A stretch of 34,530 nt of DNA, taken from Vicinamibacteria bacterium. GTDB taxonomy: Bacteria; Acidobacteriota; Vicinamibacteria; Fen-336. This document shows positions 23,069 to 30,986 of this stretch, one piece after another (position 1 is the first letter of the stretch; the number at the start of each line of letters is the position of its first letter). The notes beneath the pieces were generated by a model. The model worked only from the letters and a program-made list of their open reading frames with translations, was not told the DNA's origin and ran no database searches. The DNA lies in assembly GCA_016934575.1 (NCBI GenBank), contig JAFGSN010000127.1, forward strand, positions 1-34,530. Reading direction: 5' to 3'. Made by a program: the position numbers and the translations under genes.

Positions 23069-24595
23069 ATGTTGGCAACCTCCCTGACGGCGGCGTTGTT
23101 CGGCGTCGAAGCCCGTATTGTGCGCGTGGAGACGGACACGGCGCAGGGTTTCCCGAGCTTCACGATGGTCGGGCTGCCCGACTCGGCCGTGAAGGAGAGC
23201 GAGAGCCGTATTCGCGCTGCTCTTCGCAATTGCGGTTATGGATTCCGATGGGATCGCAGGATCACGATCAATCTCGCCCCGGCCAGTCTGAAAAAGACAG
23301 GATCATCCTATGACCTGGCAACGGCCGTCGGCCTCCTGGCGGCCGACGGGGTCGTGCCGGCAAGCCGGCTCGCCGACGTTCTGATTGTCGGCGAACTGGC
23401 GCTCGACGGAACGGTGCGGCCGGTCATGGGCGTTCTTCCGATGATGTTGGCGGCACGGAGACATGGTTTGCCGGCGGCCATCGTGCCGCGGTCCAATCTC
23501 AGCGAGGCTTCCATCGTGAACGACGTCGCCGCATATCCCGCCGCCAGCCTGCTGGAAGCCGTCGAAATCGCCGCAGCCGCGATTCGTCCCGACCCTCCCG
23601 CGCCGCCGCCGCCGCCGATCTCTCGAAGGGACGCTTCGGACATGGCGGACGTGCGCGGCCAGACGCTCGCGCGCCGGGCGCTCGAGATCGCCGCGGCCGG
23701 CGGGCACAATCTTCTTATCATTGGACCGCCGGGCTCGGGCAAGACGATGCTCGCTCGCCGCCTGCCGGGCATCCTTCCTCCGCTCATGCGCGAGGAAGCG
23801 CTCGAGACGACGGCGATTCATTCCGTGTGGGGCGAGAGTCTCGATGCGCTCATGCGGGACCGTCCCTTTCGCAGCCCACATCACAGCGCGAGCGACGTCG
23901 CGCTCGTGGGCGGGGGGGTCGTTCCGCGTCCGGGGGAAGCCAGCTTGGCGCACAATGGCGTTCTTTTTCTCGATGAGCTGCCCGAATTTCGTCGCAGCGC
24001 GCTCGAGGCTCTACGGCAGCCCATGGAAGAGCGTTTCGTGACCATCGCTCGCGCTCGCGGCAGCCTGCGCCTTCCGGCGCGCTTTCAACTCGTGGCCGCG
24101 ATGAATCCGTGCCCCTGCGGAGGGCGTGGAAACATGCGCGCGGGTTGCTCTTGCACGCATCGTCAGATTCGCGCCTATCGCAGTCGTCTTTCGGGGCCGT
24201 TGCTCGATCGCATCGATCTGCACGTCGAGGCGCCGGCGTTGCTGCCCGGCGAGATCCTCGGAGCGCCCGGTGAGGGTTCCCTGACGATCGCGCGTCGCGT
24301 TCTCGATGCGCGCGCGCGACAAGCCGCTCGCGCTTCGCAAAACGGCCGCCGGGCCCGTGCCTGGACCAACGCCGACCTCGACGGCGCTTCGTTGCGCCGG
24401 GAAGCCATGCCGGACGCCGCCGGATTGGGTTTGCTACGTCAGGCCATGGAGCGTCTCGGCATGACGGGACGCGCTCACGACCGTGTGTTACGCGTGGCGC
24501 GCACACTCGCCGACCTCGAGGGCGCCGACCGCGTGGGCGCGCCGCACGTGGCCGAGGCGATTCAGTTCCGTCCTTCGCTTGAAATGAGCGATTGA
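23069..24595 (+). CDS. comM: YifB/ComM family AAA+ ATPase (Mg-chelatase-like)
   Basis: The 508-residue length is normal for ComM. The N-terminal half shows the family's Lon-like fold (SLTAALFGVEARIVRVE, FTMVGLPDSAVKESESRIRAAL, INLAPASLKKTGSSYDLA). The AAA+ core follows DVRGQTLARRALEIAAAGGHNLL with Walker A GPPGSGKT (219-226), Walker B VLFLDELPEF and the cysteine-containing NPCPCGGRG. ComM is a hexameric helicase that drives branch migration during natural transformation in Vibrio and Haemophilus and is conserved far beyond known competent species. ATG 23069 has AGGAG just upstream; the in-frame ATG at 23042 is not supported by homology. No other competence gene is present in the window. Confidence 0.92.
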   Translation: MLATSLTAALFGVEARIVRVETDTAQGFPSFTMVGLPDSAVKESESRIRAALRNCGYGFRWDRRITINLAPASLKKTGSSYDLATAVGLLAADGVVPASRLADVLIVGELALDGTVRPVMGVLPMMLAARRHGLPAAIVPRSNLSEASIVNDVAAYPAASLLEAVEIAAAAIRPDPPAPPPPPISRRDASDMADVRGQTLARRALEIAAAGGHNLLIIGPPGSGKTMLARRLPGILPPLMREEALETTAIHSVWGESLDALMRDRPFRSPHHSASDVALVGGGVVPRPGEASLAHNGVLFLDELPEFRRSALEALRQPMEERFVTIARARGSLRLPARFQLVAAMNPCPCGGRGNMRAGCSCTHRQIRAYRSRLSGPLLDRIDLHVEAPALLPGEILGAPGEGSLTIARRVLDARARQAARASQNGRRARAWTNADLDGASLRREAMPDAAGLGLLRQAMERLGMTGRAHDRVLRVARTLADLEGADRVGAPHVAEAIQFRPSLEMSD

Positions 24596-24700
24596 GCTTT
24601 CGTAGACGGTCCGTCGTTGACGGCGACGGCGCAACGAACACGATAGCGCGGCGAACGACATCGTAGTAGGCTGATAAGTCAAGGCAGCGATCGGCGAGCG

Positions 24701-26293
24701 ATGAGTATCGGGGACGACAAGCCAAACACAGAGGACGAAGACCGCGAAGCGAGCGGAGAGCCGGTCTCGGAAGATCGCGACTGGCTTCTCGCTCATCTTT
24801 CCGCCGAGGAACGCCTGACGCTTTACAGGCTCGACGTGCCCGCGGGCACGCTGGCGCTCGACGCGTGTTTCGCGCATCTCGCCGGAATCGCGCCCGATCT
24901 CGTGACGGGAGTCGAGGCATATGACGCTCTCGTTCATCCAGACGATCGCGAGCGGCTGACTCGGCGTCTCGAGGGGCGCGACGTCTACGCTCTCGACTAT
25001 CGCTTGCATCATGCGTCCGGACGGTGGATTCGCGTGCGCGATCGGGGAGAGGTCATAAAGCGCGACGCAGAAGGGCGTCCGTCGTCGCTACGCGGCTTTC
25101 TCCGCGAACTGGACGGCGATGACGAGGAAGAGCGTTTCTGGCGCGACACGCAGGCGCTGGCGGACTGCATCTGCACCGTGGAGGACGGTGGGGCTCCGAA
25201 GCGCTCGCCCGTATGGCGATACAGCCATGGTTCCGTCGCCCTGACCGGGTACTCGATCGACGAGCTGAACGAGTATCCCGGCGGGTGGGTGGCGTTGGCC
25301 GCGATAGAGGACCGGCCGGCGGTGGAAGAGCAACTGCGACGGCTGCTCGACGGGCGGGATCCCTTCACTTTGGAGCATTCCATCGTACGGAAAGACGGCG
25401 CGATTCGCTGGGTGAAGGCCACGCCGGTGGTTCATCGCGGCGCCGACGGCCGCTGGACGCGATGCGACGTCCTCGTCCAGGACATCACGGATCGGAAACG
25501 CGGAGAAGCCCACCAGCGCCGCATGGAGGATCTGTTGCGCGGGACGCTCGATCGTTTGCGCGAGGCCGTGCTGCTTGTCGACAACGCGGGCACGGTCATC
25601 GCCTGGAACGGCGCCATGGAAGGCATCACCGGCCTGCGGCGCGAAGCGGCTCTGGGACGTCCGTTCTGGGAAATCTGGACCGAGATCGCTCCCGAAGGCC
25701 GCCGTGACGGCGATGAATCCCAGAGGATTCGTTTGCTCATGACGAAGCTGCTCGATACTGGCGACGCGGACTGGACGAGCCGTCCTCGCAAACGGTCATA
25801 TCTGGCGCAGGACGGAACGGAGAGAATCGTCGAGGACGTCATCTTTCCCATCCGCACGGAAGAGGGCTATCTCGCCGGGGCGGTCATACGCGATCTTTCC
25901 GAGGGAATCCGCGCCGAGCGCGCGGCGCGGGGCAGCGAAAGACGTTATCGCATTCTCTTTGAGAGTATCTGCGATGTCGCGTACGTCTGCGCGCTCGAGC
26001 CGAACGGAGAGCGCGGCCGTCTCCTGGACGTCAATGACGCCGCATGCAAGATCCTCGAGCGCGGTCGTGAGGATCTGCTGGAGATGACTCCGGGCGACAT
26101 CGAATCGTTCGAGTCGCGCGCCGACGCCGGCTCCATGCGCGCAAGTCTCGCTCGTGGAGAAACCGTGAAGCGGCGGCTTGAATATCTGACGCGTTCCGGA
26201 CTCCGCGTCCCCGTGGAGATGCGGGCGCGCCGGTGCGACTGGCAAGGACGAGCGGCGGCGCTGGTCGTGGCGCGGGTCGTGGAGAAGGACTGA
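24701..26293 (+). CDS. Multi-PAS protein without a visible output domain
   Basis: The 530 residues look like four successive PAS or PAS-like domains: about 40-150 (YDALVHPDDRERL, then RWIRVRDRGEV), 155-270 (TGYSIDELNEYPGGWVAL, DGAIRWVKATPVVH, VQDITDRKR), 280-410 (AVLLVDNAGTVIAWNGAMEGITGL, YLAGAVIRDLSE) and 415-528 (YRILFESICDVAYV, NDAACKILERG). There is no histidine kinase, GGDEF, EAL, DNA-binding or methyl-accepting domain and no membrane segment. It may be a cytoplasmic sensor that works by binding a separate kinase, or a gene that lost its 3' end. The start at 24701 has only a weak ribosome site. Flanked by comM and pckG on the same strand with gaps of 105 and 202 bases. Confidence 0.82.
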   Translation: MSIGDDKPNTEDEDREASGEPVSEDRDWLLAHLSAEERLTLYRLDVPAGTLALDACFAHLAGIAPDLVTGVEAYDALVHPDDRERLTRRLEGRDVYALDYRLHHASGRWIRVRDRGEVIKRDAEGRPSSLRGFLRELDGDDEEERFWRDTQALADCICTVEDGGAPKRSPVWRYSHGSVALTGYSIDELNEYPGGWVALAAIEDRPAVEEQLRRLLDGRDPFTLEHSIVRKDGAIRWVKATPVVHRGADGRWTRCDVLVQDITDRKRGEAHQRRMEDLLRGTLDRLREAVLLVDNAGTVIAWNGAMEGITGLRREAALGRPFWEIWTEIAPEGRRDGDESQRIRLLMTKLLDTGDADWTSRPRKRSYLAQDGTERIVEDVIFPIRTEEGYLAGAVIRDLSEGIRAERAARGSERRYRILFESICDVAYVCALEPNGERGRLLDVNDAACKILERGREDLLEMTPGDIESFESRADAGSMRASLARGETVKRRLEYLTRSGLRVPVEMRARRCDWQGRAAALVVARVVEKD

Positions 26294-26328
26294 GAGCATT
26301 CCGTCGAACGCGACCTGAATTCGGAGGA

Positions 26329-26343
26329 GGACGCCGGGCGTCC
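26329..26343. terminator. Short GC hairpin after the PAS gene
   Basis: GGACGC-CGG-GCGTCC is a 6-bp stem with a 3-base loop, 36 bases after the PAS gene stop. No T-run follows, so it may be only a weak pause or 3'-end structure. Confidence 0.25.
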
Positions 26344-26495
26344 GGAGCGCCGCGCGCGGCAGGGCGCGAGCGAATGCGCTACAATACTTCGCCTGTCCGC
26401 GTCTTTTGGCCGCCGCTCGCGTTGTCCGCCATAGAAGACGCTCAACCGAAAGGATCGCTCGCGCGATTCCATGAAGAGCGAGGTGTAAAAAGCCG

Positions 26496-28244
26496 ATGAA
26501 GCCGGTAGAACGTTGGGTGGAAGAGATCGCCGGGGAGACGAAGCCCGATCGCGTCGTGTATTGCGACGGTTCCGAAGCGGAGAATGAACGCTTCATCAAG
26601 CAGGCGTTGGACGACGGAACGCTGAGCCTCCTCGATCAGAAGCAGCACCCCGGATGCACGCTTCATCGCACTCATCAGAACGACGTCGCGCGCACCGAGC
26701 ACCTCACGTTCATCTCCAGCAAGAAACAGGAAGACGCCGGACCGACGAACAATTGGATGTCTCCCGCCGACGCGCGCGCGCGCGTCTGGCCGTTGTTCCG
26801 GGGCGTCATGAAGGGCCGGACGATGTACGTCGTTCCCTATCTCCTCGGTCCCGCGGGATCGCCGTTCTGCCGCATCGGCGTAGAGGTGACCGACAGCCTG
26901 TACGTCGTGGCGAACATGCGCATCATGACGCGCATGGGACAGGCGGCGCTCGACGAGTTGGGATCGCGCGAAGACTTCGTCCCGGGGATTCACTCGACGG
27001 GCGATTTGTCTCCGGATCGCCGTTTCATCATGCACTTTCCCGAGGAACGTTCCATCTGGAGCGTCGGATCGGGATATGGCGGCAACGTGCTGCTCGGCAA
27101 GAAATGCTTCGCCCTGCGCATCGCCAGCGCGATGGGACGGGACGAAGGCTGGCTGGCGGAGCACATGCTGATCCTGGAGCTGACGCTGCCTGACGGCGAC
27201 GTGCATTACGTGGCCGCCGCGTTTCCTTCGGCTTGCGGCAAGACGAATCTGGCCATGATGGTCTCGCCGCTCGAGCATCTCGGTTACAAGGTGCGCACGG
27301 TCGGCGACGATATCGCCTGGCTCCGCCCGGGATCGGACGGGCGATTGTGGGCCGTGAATCCCGAGTCCGGCTTTTTCGGCGTCTTGCCCGGCACGAGCGC
27401 GGCCACAAATCCCAACGCGGTGGAGACGTTCCGCAAGAACGCCATTCTCACGAACGTCGCGGTCACTCCCGAGGGCGTGCCATGGTGGGAGGGGAAGGAC
27501 GGCGCCCGCCCGCCCGTCCTGACCGATTGGAAGGGATCGCCATGGAACGGCGAGGGCCCGGCCGCGCATCCCAACTCACGTTTCACGGCGTCGGCGCGCC
27601 AATGCCCGAGCATGTCTCCGCGCTGGGAGGATCCCCAGGGCGTGCCGCTCTCGGTCATCGTCTTCGGCGGACGCCGCGCCTCGGTGTTGCCCCTGGTCGC
27701 CCAGGCATTTGACTGGGAGAACGGCGTTTTCGCCGGCGCCACCATCGGTTCGGAAATGACCGTGGCCGCTTTCGGAAAAGTGGGAACCGTGCGGCGTGAT
27801 CCGATGGCTATGCTTCCATTTTGCGGATACAACATGGCGGATTATTTCGGGCACTGGCTGCGCATGAAGGACCGGCTGTCGCGTCCGCCGCTCATGTTTC
27901 GGGCCAACTGGTTCCGCCGGGACGCGGACGGTCGATATCTCTGGCCCGGCTTCGGCCAGAACATCCGCGCCCTCATCTGGATGGTCGAACGTTTTCAAGG
28001 CAAGGCCGAGGCGCGCGAGACGCCCGTGGGATTCGTGCCCGCGCCGAAATCGCTCAATCTGGACGGCCTCGACATTCGCGACGACGCGCTCGAAACCCTG
28101 CTGAGCGTCGATCACGACGCGTGGCGCCACGAGACGGCGGACATTCGTCTCTTCTTCCAAAAGTTCGGAGATCGGCTACCGCCGGAGCTGAATCGTCAGC
28201 TCGACGAGACGGAGCGCCGTCTCGATCGAAGCGAAGGGTTTTAG
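26496..28244 (+). CDS. pckG: Phosphoenolpyruvate carboxykinase, GTP-dependent
   Basis: The enzyme converts oxaloacetate and GTP to phosphoenolpyruvate, GDP and CO2, the entry to gluconeogenesis. The 582-residue length is slightly below the usual 590-620. The PEPCK-specific P-loop FPSACGKTN is at 243-251, followed by VGDDIAWLRPGSDGRL with the metal-binding Asp pair. Earlier blocks (NNWMSP, FRGVMKGRTMYVVPYLLGP, FIMHFPEERSIWSVGSGYGGNVLLGKKCFALR) and the late FGQNIRALIWMVER are all characteristic of the GTP type. A TACAAT at 26380-26385 could be a -10 box but has no matching -35. The ribosome site GAGG is somewhat far from ATG 26496. A strong hairpin encloses the stop codon. Confidence 0.96.
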   Translation: MKPVERWVEEIAGETKPDRVVYCDGSEAENERFIKQALDDGTLSLLDQKQHPGCTLHRTHQNDVARTEHLTFISSKKQEDAGPTNNWMSPADARARVWPLFRGVMKGRTMYVVPYLLGPAGSPFCRIGVEVTDSLYVVANMRIMTRMGQAALDELGSREDFVPGIHSTGDLSPDRRFIMHFPEERSIWSVGSGYGGNVLLGKKCFALRIASAMGRDEGWLAEHMLILELTLPDGDVHYVAAAFPSACGKTNLAMMVSPLEHLGYKVRTVGDDIAWLRPGSDGRLWAVNPESGFFGVLPGTSAATNPNAVETFRKNAILTNVAVTPEGVPWWEGKDGARPPVLTDWKGSPWNGEGPAAHPNSRFTASARQCPSMSPRWEDPQGVPLSVIVFGGRRASVLPLVAQAFDWENGVFAGATIGSEMTVAAFGKVGTVRRDPMAMLPFCGYNMADYFGHWLRMKDRLSRPPLMFRANWFRRDADGRYLWPGFGQNIRALIWMVERFQGKAEARETPVGFVPAPKSLNLDGLDIRDDALETLLSVDHDAWRHETADIRLFFQKFGDRLPPELNRQLDETERRLDRSEGF

Positions 28245-28261
28245 ATCCTTCGCTTCGATCG
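28223..28261 (+). terminator. Strong hairpin enclosing the pckG stop codon
   Basis: A perfect 15-bp stem joins 28223-28237 and 28247-28261 (CGATCGAAGCGAAGG with its complement), with loop GTTTTAGAT that contains the TAG stop. The left arm is therefore coding sequence for the last residues. No U-run follows, so it may stop the ribosome-free transcript or block 3' exonucleases rather than act as a classic terminator. Confidence 0.55.
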
Positions 28262-28283
28262 CTCGATAATGGCTCGGTCGAGA

Positions 28284-28308
28284 CGGCCGATGTGATTTCC
28301 ATCGGTCG
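28284..28308. repeat. Second hairpin in the pckG 3' region
   Basis: CGGCCGATG (28284-28292) pairs with CATCGGTCG (28300-28308), nine pairs including one G-T wobble, with a 7-base loop. It lies between the pckG hairpin and the hairpin at 28400. A copy of GATCCTTCGCTT from the pckG hairpin recurs just after it (28309-28320). Confidence 0.35.
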
Positions 28309-28399
28309 GATCCTTCGCTTGCGATAGTAAAGAGCCGCAAGCTCCAAACAGTCTTCTCGTCTCCATGGTTTAGCGTCTCGCCGCCACTTTATATTAGCT

Positions 28400-28419
28400 C
28401 TGAACGACGTTTCGTTCAG
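28400..28419 (-). terminator. Hairpin downstream of the PEGA-PKD gene
   Basis: CTGAACGA and TCGTTCAG form a perfect 8-bp stem with a four-base loop, 23 bases after the leftward PEGA-PKD stop. On the bottom strand it is followed by an AT-rich stretch (AGCTAATATAAAG), making it a reasonable terminator for that gene. Confidence 0.5.
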
Positions 28420-28442
28420 TGCAAATGGATGTGGTTGCCAAT

Positions 28443-29474
28443 CTATTGCCTTATTGCCGAAAACGCATACGACTCCGTGCTCGCCGAGTACATGCCCGAC
28501 AATGCGTCACCGTCGTCACTCAGTTGTCCACGGAACATATCAATGTATCCGATGAGACGGAGCATCACGTCCCGCTCTTCATTCACATTGCCCATCATCG
28601 AACATTCAGGAATGCCCGGCACCAGGAGTGTTCCCGATACTGATGCTCCGGTCTGCCTGAGATTCATGGTCATGGGCAATACGAAAGCGATACTTCCACG
28701 CCAGACCCCCGTAAGGCTTTTAACGGTCACCGATCCCGTGGCCGTAACATCCTTCTTGCCGTCGCTGACCGTCACTATGACCTGGTAGGCTCCCTCGGCG
28801 GCGTACACGTGCGTCGCCGTCTCGCCTGATCCGCTCGATCCGTCGCCGAAATCCCATGTATAGGTGAGCGCGTCACCGTCGGGATCACTGGCGCCAGCCG
28901 CGCTGAACTTGACGGCCGTGGCCGCCATCAGGGCCACGGCAGGATCGACCTCCACGGATCCCGCCGTGGGCGGCTTGTTCTTGGGCAGCGCCAGGCACAC
29001 GCCGGCGCCGACGGCCGCCACGCCCGCGCCGACCAGCAGCCACTTCGTCGCGCCGCCGCCCTTTTTCCCGGCGGTCTGCTGCGACTCGTCATCGGCCGTG
29101 ACCTGACGGCGAGCGTCCGACTCCGGCTGCCGACGGACGAGGTCCACGTTGACGCCCTTCATCTCTCCCGGAAATATGCTGACGCGGCGTGAGTTTTCCT
29201 GGAATCCGTTCTTGGCGACGCGTATCAAATGGTCGCCGGGAGTCAATTGTTCGACCTTGAGGGGGGTTTCGCCTTGGTATCGGCCGTCGATGAACACGGC
29301 GGCTCCCGACGGCGCGCTGCCGATAGTCAGACCCGCGGCCGCCGGGCGTGAGGGGGGCGTTGCGCCGCCGGCTGACGTAACGAAGGAGCCGGGGAGGCCC
29401 GCCGAAAGCGCCGCCACGAGCAAGCCGGCTAAAACGCAAACGAGACGAGGATCCATCGGTTTTCGAACGGACAT
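28443..29474 (-). CDS. Envelope protein with PEGA and PKD domains
   Basis: The 343-residue protein begins with a signal sequence (about 9-35). It has a PEGA domain at about 48-114 (IGSAPSGAAVFIDGRYQGETP, then LTPGDHLIRVAKNGF), a charged linker, a Gly/Ala-rich hydrophobic helix at 144-164, and a PKD domain at about 167-253 (SDPDGDALTYTWDFGDG, HVYAAEGAYQVIVTVSDG). A C-terminal beta-rich module (about 256-343, GVWRGSI, LRQTGASVSGTL) looks like a small lipocalin-like or barrel domain. PEGA and PKD domains mediate surface and polysaccharide contacts. ATG 29474 follows GGAGG at five bases. It lies 224 bases after the transporter permease gene on the same strand and may have its own promoter. Confidence 0.8.
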   Translation of the reverse strand: MSVRKPMDPRLVCVLAGLLVAALSAGLPGSFVTSAGGATPPSRPAAAGLTIGSAPSGAAVFIDGRYQGETPLKVEQLTPGDHLIRVAKNGFQENSRRVSIFPGEMKGVNVDLVRRQPESDARRQVTADDESQQTAGKKGGGATKWLLVGAGVAAVGAGVCLALPKNKPPTAGSVEVDPAVALMAATAVKFSAAGASDPDGDALTYTWDFGDGSSGSGETATHVYAAEGAYQVIVTVSDGKKDVTATGSVTVKSLTGVWRGSIAFVLPMTMNLRQTGASVSGTLLVPGIPECSMMGNVNEERDVMLRLIGYIDMFRGQLSDDGDALSGMYSASTESYAFSAIRQ

Positions 29475-29603
29475 CTTGACCTCCATGCCTGAATGATCGA
29501 CCCGCGGCTTTTCGAGAGACGGCACGACCGTCGTGAGCCGCGGTCAACACCGCGTTGCCGGGCGAGTGCCGCTGGCTCTGGACCACGAATCCGCGCCGAA
29601 GCA

Positions 29604-29620
29604 CTCCCGAGAATCGGGAG
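29604..29620. terminator. Hairpin between the transporter operon and the PEGA gene
   Basis: CTCCCGA-GAA-TCGGGAG forms a 7-bp stem with a 3-base loop, 78 bases downstream of the permease stop and 130 bases before the PEGA start. No T-run follows on the transcribed strand, so an operator or pausing role is equally possible. Confidence 0.35.
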
Positions 29621-29698
29621 AATATCGTATATGCTCGGATAAGTCCTAAGAGAGATCTAGGATTCGCGGCCGCGCTTCCTCGCGCGCGGTACGGGCGT

Positions 29699-30982
29699 TC
29701 ACTCGTAACGCAGCGCGTCGATGGGCTCGAGACGGGCGGCTTGTCGCGCGGGATAGATGCCGAACGCCAAGCCGACGAGGACCGACACGGAGACGCCGAG
29801 CATGACCGCGATCAGCGAGATTCGTGTGTGCCAACCGGCGTACGCGGTGATTCCCAGCGACACAACCGCGCCCAGGAGAACGCCGGCCAGACCGCCGCTC
29901 AAGGTCAGGAGCAGGCTTTCGACCAGAAACTGCGCCGTGATGTCCCGCCGCCGCGCTCCGACGGTTCGGCGGATGCCGATTTCCCGCGTGCGTTCGAGCA
30001 CCGAGGCGAGCATGATGTTCATGATCCCGATTCCGCCGACGATGAGCGAAAGCACGGCGACGCTGCCAACGACGACGCTGAAGGTGCGCTGCGTGCGATA
30101 ACGCTGTTCAAGCAGCTCGCGTGGCACCACGACCTCGAAATCCGGCAGGCCTTTGTGGAGTCGGGAAAGGGAGTGTTCCACGACGCGTCCGATCGCGCTC
30201 ACGCGCTCGCCGTCCGCCGCTTGAAGCCAGATCTCGTCGATTCTCTGATGCGGATCAAGATCGAGGGAGCGTCCCAGGAGCGTTGAAAGGGGGACGAGAG
30301 CCGCCTGATTGAGATCGCGACCCGGCAGGGCGCCCATGGCGCGCGCGTCGCTGCCGCGCTCGGCGAGGACGCCCGCCACGCGATACCAGCGGCCGTCGAT
30401 CGATATGGAACGTCCGACGGGATCGCGGAATCCGAAGAGACCGCGCGCCAGGTTGGCGCCGAGAACGCACACCGCGGCCTGGTTTTTTTCGTCAATCGAG
30501 GCCAGGAATCGCCCGTCCGTCGTTGCCAGGCGCAGGACGCGTCCATATTCGGGAGACACGCCGAGCACGCGGATCATGCGCCGCTTCGACTCCGGCGCCG
30601 CCGCCGAGAGATATCGCTCCACGAGCGGGCTGACCGCTTTCGTGAGCGGGATGAGGCGGCGCAACGAATCCACGTCGCGCGCCTTGAGGCCGAACGTTTC
30701 GCCGGCTTGGCGCATTCGATCGAGGCTCAAGCCGCGATTGCGAATCATGAGATTGTGCAAGCCGAGCAGCTCCATCTGCTGAAGGGCCTCATGGCGCGCG
30801 CCCTCGCTCACGGACATCATCGCGATGACCGCGGCGATTCCGAGCACGACGCCCAGGACGCTCAGCGCCGTGCGCAACTTGTAGCGGCCGAGAGCCTCGG
30901 CGCTGATGACGAGCAGCTCGCGCGCGTCGCGGCCCGCCGCCGCGTTCAAGAGCGCGCGCCAGCGTGCGAGGAGCTCGATCAA
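29699..30982 (-). CDS. MacB/FtsX-type ABC transporter permease without fused ATPase
   Basis: The 427-residue permease has an N-terminal membrane helix (LRTALSVLGVVLGIAAVIAMMSV), a MacB-type periplasmic core domain, and three C-terminal helices in an FtsX domain. The domain starts at SVVVGSVAVLSLIVGGIGIMNIMLASVLERTREIGIR and ends in ARLEPIDALRYE. MacB itself carries an N-terminal ATPase; here it is absent and must be supplied by another protein. Together with the adaptor and TolC-like protein encoded upstream it would form a tripartite machine moving substrates from the periplasm across the outer membrane. Start 30982 lies 4 bases after the adaptor stop. Confidence 0.9.
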   Translation of the reverse strand: MIELLARWRALLNAAAGRDARELLVISAEALGRYKLRTALSVLGVVLGIAAVIAMMSVSEGARHEALQQMELLGLHNLMIRNRGLSLDRMRQAGETFGLKARDVDSLRRLIPLTKAVSPLVERYLSAAAPESKRRMIRVLGVSPEYGRVLRLATTDGRFLASIDEKNQAAVCVLGANLARGLFGFRDPVGRSISIDGRWYRVAGVLAERGSDARAMGALPGRDLNQAALVPLSTLLGRSLDLDPHQRIDEIWLQAADGERVSAIGRVVEHSLSRLHKGLPDFEVVVPRELLEQRYRTQRTFSVVVGSVAVLSLIVGGIGIMNIMLASVLERTREIGIRRTVGARRRDITAQFLVESLLLTLSGGLAGVLLGAVVSLGITAYAGWHTRISLIAVMLGVSVSVLVGLAFGIYPARQAARLEPIDALRYE

Positions 30983-30986
30983 GCGT

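Noticed and set aside
23850-24920. Leftward open frame across comM
   Set aside because: Low-complexity Arg-rich antisense product; comM is unambiguous on the other strand.
26442-27569. Leftward 375-codon open frame across pckG
   Set aside because: Antisense to highly conserved PEPCK motifs and lacks domain features.
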